Shown here piece after piece: positions 4,564 to 5,353 of a DNA stretch of 5,353 nt. The stretch's first letter is position 1; each line of letters begins with the position of its first letter. The notes beneath the pieces are model-generated. The model saw only the letters and a list, made by a program, of their open reading frames with translations, was not told the origin of the DNA and did not search any database. The translations under genes were made by a program, and so were the position numbers. The DNA lies in the NCBI GenBank assembly GCA_052148155.1, contig JBKQIY010000089.1, positions 1 to 5,353 of the forward strand, in the 5' to 3' direction. This stretch comes from JBBQER01 sp052148155. GTDB taxonomy: Bacteria > Actinomycetota > Acidimicrobiia > IMCC26256 > PALSA-610.

Positions 4564-5353
4564 TCAGCGACAGTATGCGAGCGCGGTCACATTCCCGCCG
4601 CCCCCGCCGACGCTCCATGTGCTGCGGGTCTCTGCACGCAACGTCTTCAGATAGGTGAAATCGGCGTCAGAGCCTGTCGGAACGATCGCGCCACCGAAGG
4701 CCAACTGCGTTCCCACGGGACATGTCGCACGCGCCGTACCGCCGCGGCTGTAGGTGTCGAGCGTCCGTGACACGAGTTTCGGAGCCGGGCCCGGTCCGCA
4801 GTAGGCGATAGACGTGAGTGCGACGACAGTGTGTCCGTCATATACGGATAGAAGGGAGAGGTACCCCGACACGCGCCAGAGGTCCGACGCGACCCGTTCG
4901 AGGTCGGTCACAAAGAGGGTCGACCCGGGGGTCGACGCGAACCCGCCAGCGACAACAACCGTCCCCGCGGGACACCGGGCAGTCGCGCTCCCGGACGGCC
5001 GACCCGACCGGTATCGGATCTCGACCGTGCTCGTAGCCTTCGATGGGACCGCGCCTAATCCGCAGTACACAAACGACGACACACCGATCGGCGAAGATGC
5101 GAAGCCGGTGTAGGTGTTGATTGCGCCGAGGTTGTAGGCGTCAACGGTCCAAGCATCGTTTGCCGTACGGCGCAGCCCCGTCACGAAACCGGTCGCTTGT
5201 TGCTCGGCCACCTTGAATCCGCCGAACAGCACATGCTGGCCGGTAGGACATGTTGCTGTCGATGAGACGGGCTTGTGTGGTGCTGCCATCACAGCGACGA
5301 GGTGTGTTCTCCGAGATGTGAACGCCAACACCGGAGCAGCGAAAACCACACAC
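4564..5353 (-). CDS. CPxG-repeat protein, probably extracellular (5' end outside window)
   Basis: At least 261 residues built from a repeated module of about 50-65 residues. Each module opens with TCPxG/RCPxG and a GG turn, has a central Trp (DAWTV, DLWRV, STWSV) and closes with YC. In window numbering the modules are C34-C96, C126-C184 and C210-C260, each probably closed by a disulphide. This type occurs in secreted actinobacterial proteins of unknown role. The GTG at 5349 is unlikely to be the real start: the codon before it is TGT (Cys), and the following stretch (VVFAAPVLAFTSRRTHL) aligns with the linkers that follow the closing Cys of other modules. A further module therefore probably lies beyond the right edge, and any signal peptide is unseen. 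The stop is TGA at 4564-4566. Confidence 0.82.
   Translation of the reverse strand, partial: CVVFAAPVLAFTSRRTHLVAVMAAPHKPVSSTATCPTGQHVLFGGFKVAEQQATGFVTGLRRTANDAWTVDAYNLGAINTYTGFASSPIGVSSFVYCGLGAVPSKATSTVEIRYRSGRPSGSATARCPAGTVVVAGGFASTPGSTLFVTDLERVASDLWRVSGYLSLLSVYDGHTVVALTSIAYCGPGPAPKLVSRTLDTYSRGGTARATCPVGTQLAFGGAIVPTGSDADFTYLKTLRAETRSTWSVGGGGGNVTALAYCR

Noticed and set aside
5347..5349. GTG as the true start of the CPxG-repeat protein
   Set aside because: The preceding codon is Cys, the local sequence fits an inter-module linker, and no signal peptide follows, so the gene is treated as partial.
1..5353. CRISPR array, tRNA or insertion sequence
   Set aside because: No regularly spaced identical repeats, no cloverleaf-like segment and no transposase or paired terminal repeats were seen. 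The four repeats found are irregularly spaced and imperfect.

Overview
The window looks like an accessory stretch of a high-GC bacterial chromosome, most likely an actinobacterium. Base composition is about 60% GC by eye. GTG starts are common and the protein families (CPxG-type extracellular repeats, DUF6869, ANT(2'')-like nucleotidyltransferase) fit that group. The class cannot be fixed from sequence alone. There are no rRNA, tRNA, transposase, integrase, phage or CRISPR genes.

Layout. At the left edge an open frame may be the tail of an upstream gene. Three plus-strand genes follow: a two-helix membrane peptide (168-386), a protein that is only the N-terminal domain of initiation factor IF-3 (458-706), and an unrecognised soluble protein (855-1280). 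Next comes a minus-strand hypothetical gene (1418-1726). An aminoglycoside-nucleotidyltransferase-like gene (1832-2416, minus) and a P-loop kinase (2500-3087, plus) then diverge from an 83-bp gap holding a perfect 6+6 palindrome. The right half is entirely minus strand: a DUF6869 protein (3130-3645), a 64-residue Cys/His peptide (3706-3900), a Trp-rich 89-residue protein (4045-4314) and the 3' part of a gene for a CPxG-repeat protein that runs off the right edge (4564-5353).

The genes do not form a recognisable pathway. They are small, single, mostly unrelated and mixed in orientation, separated by roughly 70-250 bp gaps, which is a cassette-like mosaic. The main unexplained structure is a family of at least four directly repeated intergenic elements (about 1312-1355, 3089-3126, 3959-4007 and 4407-4455) sharing the core GCCGKTCCCGCTC. 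All four have the same orientation and each lies 4-140 bp beyond the stop codon of a minus-strand gene. One copy forms the right arm of a strong 14-bp hairpin. This resembles an array of mobile cassettes with a shared 3' element, but canonical integron attC core sites were searched for and not found in pairs, so the mechanism is open.

The most notable gene is the IF-3 N-domain-only protein. The most interpretable pair is the divergent nucleotidyltransferase and kinase, both of types that modify small molecules or other substrates.
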